DNA of 64,000 nucleotides, from NCBI GenBank assembly GCA_959347425.1, contig OY365741.1:1-64000 (forward strand). Reading direction: 5' to 3'. The notes below the pieces were generated by a model. That model was not told where the DNA came from. It did not search any database and worked only from the letters and a program-made list of their open reading frames with translations. The DNA comes from an uncultured Amylibacter sp. GTDB taxonomy: Bacteria; Pseudomonadota; Alphaproteobacteria; Rhodobacterales; Rhodobacteraceae. Below, piece by piece: positions 38,122-46,818 of the stretch. A program made the position numbers and the translations under genes. Position 1 is the first letter of the stretch; each line of letters opens with the position of its first letter.

Positions 38122-38462
38122 GCCGTCACCTGCTCATGCACGCGGCATGCCAAATAACGTTCGCCCCTATCGCTGGGCAGCACCGCATCGATAAAAAACA
38201 CCTGCCCACCGCCGATAAATCGCTGGTTAGGCAAGGGGCGGGATACACTCTCAACAGGCGTGGCGCGGACGATAATTTCATAGCGAGTATCGCTGAATCT
38301 GCCGCCCGCCAGCTCGCGCCCTGCCCCTGATAAGGCACGCACCGCGCCGAATACTGTGCCAAGATCGCGCCAATCCGTGCTATACCCGCCCGCGTTATCG
38401 GCGATTTGGGTTTGGCTTTGCAAGGTTAATTTGCGGTTTAAATGTGGTCTGGTTTTGGGCAT
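38118..38462 (-). CDS. GTA head-tail adaptor / head closure protein (g7-like)
   Basis: 114 residues of the phage head closure family: MPKTRPHLNRKLTL, GGYSTDWRDLGTVFG and RYEIIVRATP. It sits between the connector ring and the tail. The start shares one base with the g6 stop. Confidence 0.93.
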   Translation of the reverse strand: MPKTRPHLNRKLTLQSQTQIADNAGGYSTDWRDLGTVFGAVRALSGAGRELAGGRFSDTRYEIIVRATPVESVSRPLPNQRFIGGGQVFFIDAVLPSDRGERYLACRVHEQVTA

Positions 38463-39136
38463 TAGCCATCCCTCCTTTGATTTGCGGGTCTGGTTGCGGA
38501 AATCCGCAGGACTCGGTATCGTTCAATAAGGGCAAGAACGGCAGGGGGAAAGGCGGGGGATTCGCCGCCCTCCCCGCCTCTGTTTTCATAAAAATAGGCG
38601 GCCAGCATCAAAACCGCCTGATATAAATCGGACGGAACTGCACCCCAAGCGGTGTTCGCGTCATCGGCAGAATCGCCAAAATCCCCGCTATATCCCGCGT
38701 TAAAGGTTATCTGTATCAACCCGAATTCGGGGACATTCGGCAATGCCCCGCTGACCGCGACAATCAAACCCCTTGATCCGTCTTTTTGCAGGGCAAAATC
38801 AGTCAAATCAACCGCTTGCGCGACATCATCCGCGTCAATCAACTGCACGGATACTAAGCTATTAACGGGAGTGACAGGCAAGCTCTGCCGTCGCCCGCCC
38901 CCACCGAGTGAATCTCCGTGTTCATCCCACCTTGTCAATGACCACAGGAAATCACGGCGCGGGATTATCACACCCGTGCGTCCCTCTATCGCGGCAATGG
39001 CGGCGCGTAGATAGGTTTGCAAAACCCCGTCTTGCAGGCTATCATCGGAAAAACCACTGCCTAGGCGTAGATGGTCTTTGAACGCCGCGACGGGCAGATG
39101 CGCGGGCGGTATTGTGGTGATTTGGGTGAGTATCAT
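38462..39136 (-). CDS. GTA head-tail connector (g6-like)
   Basis: 224 residues; an N-terminal FKDHLRLGSGFSDDSLQDG followed by YLRAAIAAIEGRTGVIIPRR is the gp6-like connector signature. A C-terminal part with ALIERYRVLR follows. It forms the ring below the portal. A 214-base gap, unusual within this operon, separates it from the capsid gene. Confidence 0.93.
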   Translation of the reverse strand: MILTQITTIPPAHLPVAAFKDHLRLGSGFSDDSLQDGVLQTYLRAAIAAIEGRTGVIIPRRDFLWSLTRWDEHGDSLGGGGRRQSLPVTPVNSLVSVQLIDADDVAQAVDLTDFALQKDGSRGLIVAVSGALPNVPEFGLIQITFNAGYSGDFGDSADDANTAWGAVPSDLYQAVLMLAAYFYENRGGEGGESPAFPPAVLALIERYRVLRISATRPANQRRDG

Positions 39137-39242
39137 AAAAAGCTCCGATTACGGTTGGGTTAGGTTAGGGTGAAAAATAAAAGGTGGGGCATCGTTTGCG
39201 CTATTGGATGGGGGAACAGCAAAACAACAAACAATGCCCCGT

Positions 39243-39284
39243 ACGAGCCGCCCCATATGCTTTACAGCAAACAGAACGGCTCGT
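39243..39284. promoter_or_regulatory. Inverted repeat between capsid and connector genes
   Basis: Arms ACGAGCCG (39243-39250) and CGGCTCGT (39277-39284) with a 26-base loop, in the 214-base gap 39137-39350. It could act as an mRNA stabiliser, a processing site or an attenuator that keeps capsid expression higher than that of downstream genes. It has no U-run, so it is not a plain terminator. Confidence 0.4.
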
Positions 39285-39350
39285 CTGGTTACAAAAACGA
39301 GTGCAGTCATTTACCACGGCCGTTTTCGTATTTCGTTATGATAGTAAGGG

Positions 39351-40541
39351 TTAAGTCGCCGCGACTTTTAACAGGCGAATAGAATCAAAATCCACCACAC
39401 CCCCGCCGACCCGTTTTGTTGCAAAGAACAGAACGTGCGGTTTTTGGGTGAAAGGATCGCGTTGAATCCGCATATCAGGGCGTTCGACAATCGTATAACC
39501 TGCATTAAAATCACCAAAGGCAATAGGATACTTATTCGCGCCAACATCGTGCATATCCTCGGCAATCAACACGGGATAGCCCAGCAAACGCGCGGGTTCG
39601 CCCGTCAGCATGCTATCGCCCCATAAAAACCGCCCATCAGCGTCTTTCATTTTGCGCACCGCACCTGCTGTTTTGGAATTCATCACAAAGGTTGCATTGG
39701 CACGATACTCCGCAGCCAAGGAATACACCAAATCAATCAGTGAATCCGTAGGATTATCATTCTTAAAATCACTTGCATGCCCTGTTGCGATATAGCTGAG
39801 GTTTTGCCAATTTGGAGTATTAGGAACATGGGCAGTAAGGTTATATCGTAAGATACCTTTGGGCTGGTTAGTCCCACTGCCACTGATAAGGCTCGCACCC
39901 TCTACCCGAGCGAATTTATTAGATATTCGCGAGATAAGCCAGCTTTCAATATCAAACGCGCCGTCATCCAGCAGACGTTGTGATATTTTCGGCAAGGCGG
40001 CCATTTCGCTCAAATCAATCTTGATGATATCAGTATTGGGCGTATCCGTCCGCATAACTGCATTTTCTGAATCATTTATCCAGCTAGATCCAAGGTCATT
40101 CCTATCAACCAGAACTTCGTAAGTGGCCGATTCGATCTGTATGACATTGGCAACTGAACGGATACTGGCGGTGCTGCGCAATGCTGAGTTAATTTTATCA
40201 GAGGTCTCCGTCGCAATCAAATACCCACCTGAGGTATTGTCCGCCACGTGAAGCCTGCTTGTGCCGGCCTTTTCTTCTAAATGCCCGCCCCGCATATACG
40301 ACTCATCACCGTTACGCAGATAGGCATTGAACGCCTTTTTTTCAATGGATTGGGTGTCTGTTTTCGCCGATAACGTCGGGCGATTCGTTGTGTTTTCTTC
40401 GATCATTTTAAGTCTTTTTTCCTGTTCTAAGATTTGCGATTTCATGTGGGCTTTGACGGTAGAGAAATCATCTACCAGTTCCGTCAGAGCGGTTTTCACC
40501 TCCATCCCTACGGGGATGTCGGTATTCTTTTTAAGGGTCAT
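39351..40541 (-). CDS. GTA major capsid protein (g5-like)
   Basis: 396 residues of the HK97 fold. An N-terminal charged scaffold-like segment (LTELVDDFSTVKAHM...KRLKMIEEN, about residues 14-53), normally cleaved by the prohead protease, precedes the mature part. The core includes TSGGYLIATETSDKINSAL, LPKISQRLLDDGAFDIESWL and GSGTNQPKGIL. The ribosome site AAAGGAGG is the strongest in the cluster, as expected for the most abundant structural protein. Confidence 0.96.
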   Translation of the reverse strand: MTLKKNTDIPVGMEVKTALTELVDDFSTVKAHMKSQILEQEKRLKMIEENTTNRPTLSAKTDTQSIEKKAFNAYLRNGDESYMRGGHLEEKAGTSRLHVADNTSGGYLIATETSDKINSALRSTASIRSVANVIQIESATYEVLVDRNDLGSSWINDSENAVMRTDTPNTDIIKIDLSEMAALPKISQRLLDDGAFDIESWLISRISNKFARVEGASLISGSGTNQPKGILRYNLTAHVPNTPNWQNLSYIATGHASDFKNDNPTDSLIDLVYSLAAEYRANATFVMNSKTAGAVRKMKDADGRFLWGDSMLTGEPARLLGYPVLIAEDMHDVGANKYPIAFGDFNAGYTIVERPDMRIQRDPFTQKPHVLFFATKRVGGGVVDFDSIRLLKVAAT

Positions 40542-40582
40542 AAGAGCCTCCTTTTGTTTGGGTTAGGTTTTAAGGTTAGGTT

Positions 40583-41122
40583 TTACGCCAGAAGACTGGC
40601 GCGGGCTTTACTGATTACGGAAACCAGCTCTTGTGCGAGTGCGCCGTCATCGGGCGCAACGCGGGCTTCGGGCAGCATTGGAAATGTGACCAATGAAACT
40701 TCCCAAAGTTCAAGTTCGTTAAGGCATCGGTTGCCTTGTTTATCTTTTGTCGCGGATAGCGTGCGATAGCCGATGGACAGCCCGTCAATCGCCCCTGCTT
40801 TTATCAGGGCGAGGGCTTCTTTACCGCATTGCACATCCTTTAATATCTGCCCTTTTACATAGAGCCCGTGGTCGTCTTCAAAGACTTCCTGCCAAACGCC
40901 GATGGGTTTCTGCGGGTCATGTTGCCAGAGCATTTTCACGGCGGTGTTTGTGTCGGCTATCCGTTGCAGGGATTTGGCATAAGCACCCTGTTTCACTATA
41001 TCGCCCTTTTTATCGGGGGTATTGAAGACGGAGGCATAGCCGCATATCTCGGCGTTCGCTTTTAATCCTGTTTCCTCGTCAAAGGATTGGAATTTCATTT
41101 CTAATCCGGTTTTGGTTATCAT
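40583..41122 (-). CDS. GTA prohead protease (g4-like)
   Basis: 179 residues of the HK97 prohead protease family. Probable catalytic His in KMLWQHDPQKPIGVW and Ser in IDGLSIGYRTLSATK, both at the usual positions. It trims the capsid N-terminus during assembly. It lies 41 bases upstream of the capsid gene. Confidence 0.94.
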   Translation of the reverse strand: MITKTGLEMKFQSFDEETGLKANAEICGYASVFNTPDKKGDIVKQGAYAKSLQRIADTNTAVKMLWQHDPQKPIGVWQEVFEDDHGLYVKGQILKDVQCGKEALALIKAGAIDGLSIGYRTLSATKDKQGNRCLNELELWEVSLVTFPMLPEARVAPDDGALAQELVSVISKARASLLA

Positions 41123-41239
41123 GGGGGGGTGTCCTATTCTGGTTGGGGGTTGGTTTTGGGGGTTATGGTTTGGGGTTTGGGTTGGTGGGTTAGGTTGGCG
41201 GTTTAGGCGTTGGTTTAGATGGTGGTTTAGTGGCGGGAC

Positions 41240-41482
41240 TCAGCCCCCCGCCAAATCCAAAACCACGCTTATCGCGCGTATCATCACAAAGCCGACCACA
41301 CCGTACAGAGCCAGCCACAATCGCCGTTCCAGACGTTCTAGGCTGGATTCAATCATCTCCAAACGGCGTTCCAATCCGGACCACCGCTCTGCCTGTACCT
41401 TTTCTTGGGTATCAATCCGAGCGTTCGCCGCGTCAAAAGGTTCGTATAAAAAGCGGCTGCCGGTTTTTTGGGGTTCGGTCAT
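41240..41482 (-). CDS. GTA small membrane protein (g3.5-like)
   Basis: 80 residues: a coiled-coil-like segment (LERRLEMIESSLERLERRL) followed by one membrane helix (ALYGVVGFVMIRAISVVL). It matches the small gene between portal and protease in RcGTA-type clusters, annotated as a head-formation protein. Its exact role is uncertain. Confidence 0.82.
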   Translation of the reverse strand: MTEPQKTGSRFLYEPFDAANARIDTQEKVQAERWSGLERRLEMIESSLERLERRLWLALYGVVGFVMIRAISVVLDLAGG

Positions 41483-41496
41483 GGGGGTCTCCTTGT

Positions 41497-41567
41497 TTAG
41501 TTGTTAGTTATTAGTTATTAGGGGTTAATCGTTAATCGTTAATCGTTAATCATTCATCGTTAATCGC
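41497..41567. repeat. Heptamer arrays between g3.5 and g3
   Basis: A TTAGTTATTAG tract (about 41500-41520) and an AATCGTT tract (about 41527-41567). The portal C-terminus AINDE and its TGA stop are encoded by the repeat itself. Confidence 0.8.
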
Positions 41568-42725
41568 TAATCCCAGCAACGCCCGCTTCTCATCATCGGT
41601 TAGAAACCCAGCCTCTGATATCCGCCGCCAATAGGCATCACGTTCCGTCGCCAACGCGGGAATAGCATCCAAATCGGCGCGAATATGCACATCCTCCCCC
41701 GCGCCTCGGTTAATCCAATTGGACAAACTACCCGCCAATTTGCCAATCAAAGGCAACACAGTCATTCGGTAAAACGCACGGTTCGCCTCGGCATAATTGG
41801 CGAAAGTATTATCCCCGGGCAAGCCCAGCAACATCGGCGGCACTCCGAACGCCAAGGCAATCTCCCGCGCCGCGCTTTCTTTAGTCTTCTGGAACTCCAT
41901 ATCAGACGGGGAAAACCCGATTTGTTTCCAATCCAACCCGCCCTCCAATAACATCGGTCGCCCCGCGTTTATCGCGCCAGAATGGTTTGTTTCAATCTCA
42001 TCCAGCAGGCGGTTATATTGCTCACTGCCGAGCCCGCTCTGCCCATCGACACCTTTGTAAATAATCGCACCAGACGGACGCGCCGCGTTATCCAGCAGGG
42101 ATTTAGACCACTTGCACGCCGCGCTATGCACATCCAGAGCGGTCGCGGCAGGCTGCATTGGCGACATCCCATAATGGTCATCCGTGGGGTGGAAAGATTT
42201 GATATGGAGGATGGGTTCGGGCGCTTGGCTGACATCAAAACGATAGGTTTTCGCGCCGACTCGGTATTCATAGGCAACAGGCCAGCCGTCCGCCCCAGGA
42301 ATAATCCGCATACGGTCAGAACGCAGGACATAAAGCTGTTTTGGCAAGGCGTTTTCGTCCCAATCAGAGGCCTCAACATACCCGTTCCCGGTCAGCAAAA
42401 GTTGCCCAATCAGGTTTTCCATAAAATCGGCATGACCTTGGGCGGAATTCGGGCGTGATAATAGCGATAGCACGGGGTGCGTATCCAGCCGCGCCCCGTC
42501 GGTATAGAGCGTCATGGGAATGGCGGCCACCGATTCGGCTATCATTTTGACACAGCGAAACCCGATGGGATTGGCGGCAAAGCCGTTGCGGGTCAGGCTC
42601 TGCGTGTCGCGACCCGACCAAATCGGGCGACCATTGCCGTGGAAGGTGACGGCGTTTGATAGCGGTACGGCTTTGGTTTGCGGTGGGGTTTGGTTGGTTT
42701 GTTTGGGTTTGAAAATGTTTAGCAT
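41550..42725 (-). CDS. GTA portal protein (g3-like)
   Basis: 391 residues of the HK97-type portal family: NAVTFHGNGRPIWSGRD, GFRCVKMIAESVAAIPM, LLGLPGDNTFANYAEANRAF and a C-terminal ERDAYWRRISEAGFLTDDEKR segment. It is the dodecameric DNA channel. The last residues are written in heptamer repeat sequence, so the native C-terminus has been replaced or extended. A repeat island lies between it and the terminase. Confidence 0.95.
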   Translation of the reverse strand: MLNIFKPKQTNQTPPQTKAVPLSNAVTFHGNGRPIWSGRDTQSLTRNGFAANPIGFRCVKMIAESVAAIPMTLYTDGARLDTHPVLSLLSRPNSAQGHADFMENLIGQLLLTGNGYVEASDWDENALPKQLYVLRSDRMRIIPGADGWPVAYEYRVGAKTYRFDVSQAPEPILHIKSFHPTDDHYGMSPMQPAATALDVHSAACKWSKSLLDNAARPSGAIIYKGVDGQSGLGSEQYNRLLDEIETNHSGAINAGRPMLLEGGLDWKQIGFSPSDMEFQKTKESAAREIALAFGVPPMLLGLPGDNTFANYAEANRAFYRMTVLPLIGKLAGSLSNWINRGAGEDVHIRADLDAIPALATERDAYWRRISEAGFLTDDEKRALLGLAINDE

Positions 42726-42728
42726 GTT

Positions 42729-42981
42729 TGCTCCTTTTAGTTAGTTATTAGTTATTAGTTGTTAGTTGTTAGTTATTAACTCACATTAACCACGATTAAC
42801 CGCCTGTGGTTATTTTGGTTATTAAATAACCACGATTAACCACGATTAACTGCCTGTGGTTATTTTGGTTATTTTGGTTAATCATTAACTCAATTAACCA
42901 AAGGTGGTTATTTTTAGTAATGGCAGTTATTAATAACCAATCACTAATAACTAACAACTAATAACTAACAACTAACAACTA
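42729..42981. repeat. Repeat island between terminase and portal genes
   Basis: The left array is about 42731-42777 and the right inverted array about 42944-42981. Between are two copies of a TAACCACGATTAAC unit with palindromes AACCAC...GTGGTT and GTGGTTATTT...AAATAACCAC in 42790-42880. A fragment resembling the AGTAATGGCAGTTATTA unit of island 2 lies at about 42918-42933. The g2 stop TAG opens the right array. Confidence 0.7.
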
Positions 42982-44388
42982 AAGAGTCCGTATCTTCGGT
43001 CTTTGATAACTGCCCGCGGGCTCTATCATCAAATCATTTAACGCCCACACCAGCGCATCCACGCGGTCGGGACTCCCCACCCCGTGATAGCCCTTCTGGG
43101 TCATCTGCGACATCTGGTCTTCCAAATCCTTAAACGCCCCGCAATGCAACACCCGCCCCTGCTCATACAGAGCAGCCACAGGTTCCGCCCGCGCACATTT
43201 CCCACGAGTCGCCCGCACCCCCCGATACGGAATGAATTCCGCCTGCTGGCGTACCACGGATTCCACCATCTCACCGCCCATATTCACTTCTGCCACCACT
43301 CGGTCAGCATCAAAATCACGGAACGCATTGGCGACGATACTCGCCCACTGATTGGGACTGACACAATGCACGGATAAATCCGCCAAAACATACGCCCGCC
43401 AATCTTGCGGAGCCCCCTTCTGCACTACCCCCGCCACGATAATTCCGCAAGCATCCGAGCCCTTATTACTGGTAGCAGGCGGATCAACCGCGATAACGAT
43501 TCTATCCAACTTGGGCGCGTCTTCGCACCGTATTTTATCAAAATCCGCCAGCCGCCAGAACGCGCCTTCAAAATCCTCTAATAGCTCGCCGTCCAGCTCC
43601 TGCCGACCCAGCCTTGAGCCCGCGTAATCCGCGCTGATTTTCTGCAAAAACCGAGGCGCAAGGTTCGCCCTATTAGCATCCGTCCGCGCATGCGTTATCA
43701 CCGTATCCCGCGCCGATAAAATCTCTTTTAACAAAGATATATTCTTTGGCGTGGTGGTGATTAACTGCTGCGGAGCATCGCCCAAACGCAAGGTAAATTG
43801 CAACATATCCCAGGTGGCACGACCTTTCTTCCACTTTGCCAATTCATCCAACCACGCACAATCAAACTGCGGGCCTCGCAACGATTCGGGCTCTGCCGCC
43901 GATACAACCTGCGCCATCGCGCCGTTCGGCCATTCCAGTTGTTTGCGGGTGGCGTGCCAACGCGGCCGCCTGTCGGGCGGACTGCATGCCATGATGCCAG
44001 ATTCACCGAACACCATGACTTCGCGCACTTGTTCGATGGTTTCCCCGACCAGAGCAATACGGCGATACGCACCCCGTGCGCGGGGAGTGTTGCCCTCGAC
44101 TTGGCTGCGCACCCATTCGGCACCTGCGCGGGTTTTGCCCGCACCGCGCCCGCCCATAATAACCCAAGTTGTCCAAGGGCCAGCGGGCGGGAGCTGATGG
44201 TCTAATGCCCAGAAATCAAACATCCACGGCAAGGCCGCCAGAGCGTTTTCGGACAATCCATCAAGGAAGTCGTTAATCTGCTGTTCGTTCGCGAATGCGA
44301 GCAAGGCGGGCAAGGACTTCGCTTCGTGCGCTTTTAATGTCGAGTCGACCACCGCCGTTCTGGCGGATAATTTCACCACGTTTTTCAA
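42979..44388 (-). CDS. GTA large terminase (g2-like)
   Basis: About 469 residues. Walker A is GGRGAGKT (about 79-86), Walker B AWLDE in FDCAWLDELAKW, and the nuclease acidic residues are in IVIAVDPPATS and the C-terminal PDRVDALVWALNDL. In GTAs this motor packages random host DNA by headful filling. The listed start is a TTG with GGAGG 6 bases upstream, inside g1; it overlaps g1 by 116 bases. A shorter start near the end of g1 is possible, since the recognisable family sequence begins at about residue 25. Confidence 0.93.
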   Translation of the reverse strand: MKNVVKLSARTAVVDSTLKAHEAKSLPALLAFANEQQINDFLDGLSENALAALPWMFDFWALDHQLPPAGPWTTWVIMGGRGAGKTRAGAEWVRSQVEGNTPRARGAYRRIALVGETIEQVREVMVFGESGIMACSPPDRRPRWHATRKQLEWPNGAMAQVVSAAEPESLRGPQFDCAWLDELAKWKKGRATWDMLQFTLRLGDAPQQLITTTPKNISLLKEILSARDTVITHARTDANRANLAPRFLQKISADYAGSRLGRQELDGELLEDFEGAFWRLADFDKIRCEDAPKLDRIVIAVDPPATSNKGSDACGIIVAGVVQKGAPQDWRAYVLADLSVHCVSPNQWASIVANAFRDFDADRVVAEVNMGGEMVESVVRQQAEFIPYRGVRATRGKCARAEPVAALYEQGRVLHCGAFKDLEDQMSQMTQKGYHGVGSPDRVDALVWALNDLMIEPAGSYQRPKIRTL

Positions 44389-44602
44389 GTTTGGCCTCCA
44401 ATTCCTGTATCAGGACAAGCACCTTATGATAGTTATTCAAGGAAGTGCTTAGGGTTGTTTCACTGGGCAAATTCGTTTTGTTTTGAACCGCCTGTACGTG
44501 TGATTGCAGTGCTGCTTCCAGCAACATGTAGGTAATCCGCGCCTGTTTTAATTGGCGGTGCGGATCGGTTTTTGTGTTCCCCAAGGGTGTTTTTTTCTTC
44601 AT
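44273..44602 (-). CDS. GTA small terminase (g1-like)
   Basis: 109 residues, basic N-terminus then a long helical pair (QARITYMLLEAALQSHVQAV and YHKVLVLIQELEAKLEKRGE). Position directly upstream of g2, size and helical content fit the RcGTA small terminase g1, which is often not annotated. It is the first gene of the cluster; the ribosome site is weak. It overlaps the start of g2 out of frame. Confidence 0.75.
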   Translation of the reverse strand: MKKKTPLGNTKTDPHRQLKQARITYMLLEAALQSHVQAVQNKTNLPSETTLSTSLNNYHKVLVLIQELEAKLEKRGEIIRQNGGGRLDIKSARSEVLARLARIRERTAD

Positions 44603-44623
44603 AGTATCTAATTGGGGTTATCG

Positions 44624-44707
44624 CTATCACTCAAACGCCCGCCGATGCCCTTATGGTGCGCTTATATAAATAGGCGCACTGGCGGGGCAGTGACGGGTGA
44701 GTGATAG
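44624..44707. promoter_or_regulatory. Nested inverted repeat upstream of the GTA cluster
   Basis: Outer arms CTATCACTCA (44624-44633) and TGAGTGATAG (44698-44707) are a perfect 10-base pair. Middle arms GCCCGCC (44637-44643) and GGCGGGG (44681-44687) pair at 6 of 7. Inner arms GTGCGC (44656-44661) and GCGCAC (44674-44679) enclose TTATATAAATAG. It lies 22-105 bases upstream of the g1 start, where an activator, operator or promoter would be expected. No equivalent occurs elsewhere in the window. Confidence 0.5.
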
Positions 44708-44816
44708 GGGAATGGTGGGGATTTTTCACTGGGACTTTTCCCAGCGTGTTTTAAGTTATACCGCCAAGCGTTCGCAAAGTCAAGAGAAATCTTTAGGGGG
44801 CACCGCGCGGAGAGGT

Positions 44817-45176
44817 AAGGTTTTAGTTATTAGTTATTAGTTGTGAGTTATTAGTTATTAGTTGTGAGTTATTAGTTATTGGCTATTAGGGATTGGGGTT
44901 AGGTTATTAGGAGTTGGGGGCGGAGGTTTTTTGTTGCGCCATAACTTCGTTATGTCGCCCGCCCGCCCGCCCTAGCCTGTCCTAGTATCTAGGCAAAGCC
45001 TAAACAAATTTAGAATAAACTTATCGTCTTGTAACCAAAGGCTTTTGTGTATGGGCTTTTTCGCAAGAAAAAGCTCTATATGCACAAAAGCCCCCACTAA
45101 CAACTAACAACTATCTTGACTTTCCCACAAAAATAATTACTAATCACTAACAACTAACAACTAATAACTAAAAAGG
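44817..45176. repeat. Repeat island 8 (heptamer-bracketed; M3, short M4, M1)
   Basis: The left array is about 44820-44882 and right inverted arrays about 45093-45113 and 45137-45172. M3 is about 44918-45000 with stem CATAAC-ttc-GTTATG (44940-44954), a short M4 about 45000-45035, and M1 45040-45092 with inner stem CTTTTTC-gcaa-GAAAAAG (45056-45073). It separates the GTA cluster from aglA. Confidence 0.8.
45040..45092. repeat. M1 hairpin module, copy 5
   Basis: Outer arms constant; inner stem CTTTTTC-gcaa-GAAAAAG (45056-45073). Confidence 0.8.
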
Positions 45177-45183
45177 CACCCTC

Positions 45184-46818
45184 ATGACAAAACAGACAAA
45201 CTGGTGGCGCGGCGGCGTTATTTATCAAATCTACCCGCGCTCGTTCCAAGACTCCACGGGCGACGGTAACGGCGACCTTGCGGGTATAACCGCTCGGCTG
45301 GATTACATAGCGTCTTTGGGCGTGGATGCAATATGGATTTCCCCGTTTTTCCAATCCCCGATGGAGGATAACGGCTATGATGTGTCCGATTATTGCGCGA
45401 TTAACCCGATGTTCGGCACGATGGCGGATTTTGATACATTGCTGAAAACCGCCCATAAACACGGGTTAAAGGTTATGATAGACCTCGTCCTCTCCCACAC
45501 CTCCCACGAACACGATTGGTTTCAAACCAGCCGTCAATCTCGCGATAATGACAAATCCGACTGGTATGTTTGGGCGGATGCCGCGGATGATGGGACTCCG
45601 CCGAATAACTGGCTGTCCATCTTTGGCGGGGCGGCTTGGCAGTGGGATACCCGCCGTTGCCAGTATTATTTGCATAATTTCCTGACCAGCCAGCCTGATT
45701 TGAACTTTCACACCCCTGCGGTGCAGGATGCTTTGTTAGAGGTCGCGGATTTCTGGTTAGCAAAGGGGGTTGATGGGTTTCGCCTTGATACTATCAATTT
45801 TTATTTTCACGATGCCGAATTGCGCGATAATCCCCCCCTGCCCCCGTTTGAGCGGAATGATACAATCGCACCCCGCGTTAATCCCTATAATCATCAAGAC
45901 CATATCTATGACCGCAACCGCCCTGAAAATATAGCGTTTTTGGAACGGTTGCGCGCCTGTATGGATAAATATGACGACCGATGCGCCTTGGGCGAGGTTG
46001 GGGATGCCGTGAAAGGGCTGGATATTATTGCCGAATATACGGGGGATGGGCGGGTTCATACTTGCTATGCCTTTGATTTCCTATCGCCAGAGTCGCTGAC
46101 CTGTGGTCGTATTCGCGCAGTTTTATCGGAATTGGCGGATAAAGCACCGAATGGCTGGGCGACTTGGGCGTTGTCTAATCACGATGTTGCCCGCCATGCG
46201 AGCCGACTGGCGGATGCTGGGGATTCGCACGCCGCCCATGTGCGGATGTTAGCGGGGGTTTTGTTATCCCTGCCCGGCAGTGTCTGTTTGTATCAAGGGG
46301 AAGAGTTAGGGTTGTGCGAATCGTCCGTACCGTTTGAGGATTTACAGGATGCTTATGGTAAAGAATTCTGGCCTGAGTATAAAGGGCGCGATGGGGCGCG
46401 AACACCTATGGTTTGGGCGGGGAATGCTTTGCACGCTGGGTTTTCCAGTGCCGCGCGGTGTTGGTTGCCCGTTGATGCGGGGCATATCGGGTGTGCCGTG
46501 GATAAACAGGGTGCGGGGTCGGTTCTGGCAGTTTATCGCGAGCTTATCGGGGCGAGGCAGGCTTTCGGTGCATTGCGAAGCGGGCGGTTAGAATGGGTGG
46601 ATTTGGGGTGCGACGATGTGCTGGCGTTTTGGCGGGCGGACGGGAATGCGCGGGTTTTATGCGTGTTTCATATCGGTAAAGGGGAGGTTGCGGTGGAGCT
46701 TTCGGGTGAGTTGGCTGGGGATTTTGATGTTATCTATCAGCACAATGCGGTTGTCTGCGGCGATGAGGGTGTGTTGCGGTTTAAGGATTATGGGTTTTTG
46801 TGGATGAATGGTGTTTAG
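45184..46818 (+). CDS. aglA: Alpha-glucosidase, GH13 (AglA-type)
   Basis: 544 residues without a signal peptide, so cytoplasmic. GH13 hallmarks: WRGGVIYQIYPRSFQDS start, nucleophile D202 (GFRLDTINF), acid/base E271 (ALGEVGD) and the third carboxylate D334 (LSNHDV). It would split imported alpha-glucosides such as sucrose, maltose or trehalose. In Sinorhizobium and other alphaproteobacteria aglA sits with aglEFGK; here aglK follows after a repeat island and aglEFG lie 7-11 kb away. AAAAGG precedes the start. The stop TAG begins a heptamer array. Confidence 0.93.
   Translation: MTKQTNWWRGGVIYQIYPRSFQDSTGDGNGDLAGITARLDYIASLGVDAIWISPFFQSPMEDNGYDVSDYCAINPMFGTMADFDTLLKTAHKHGLKVMIDLVLSHTSHEHDWFQTSRQSRDNDKSDWYVWADAADDGTPPNNWLSIFGGAAWQWDTRRCQYYLHNFLTSQPDLNFHTPAVQDALLEVADFWLAKGVDGFRLDTINFYFHDAELRDNPPLPPFERNDTIAPRVNPYNHQDHIYDRNRPENIAFLERLRACMDKYDDRCALGEVGDAVKGLDIIAEYTGDGRVHTCYAFDFLSPESLTCGRIRAVLSELADKAPNGWATWALSNHDVARHASRLADAGDSHAAHVRMLAGVLLSLPGSVCLYQGEELGLCESSVPFEDLQDAYGKEFWPEYKGRDGARTPMVWAGNALHAGFSSAARCWLPVDAGHIGCAVDKQGAGSVLAVYRELIGARQAFGALRSGRLEWVDLGCDDVLAFWRADGNARVLCVFHIGKGEVAVELSGELAGDFDVIYQHNAVVCGDEGVLRFKDYGFLWMNGV

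Noticed and set aside
28817..44602. An intact prophage
   Set aside because: No integrase, repressor, replication or lysis genes, and the gene order is that of RcGTA g1-g15. A GTA explains it better.
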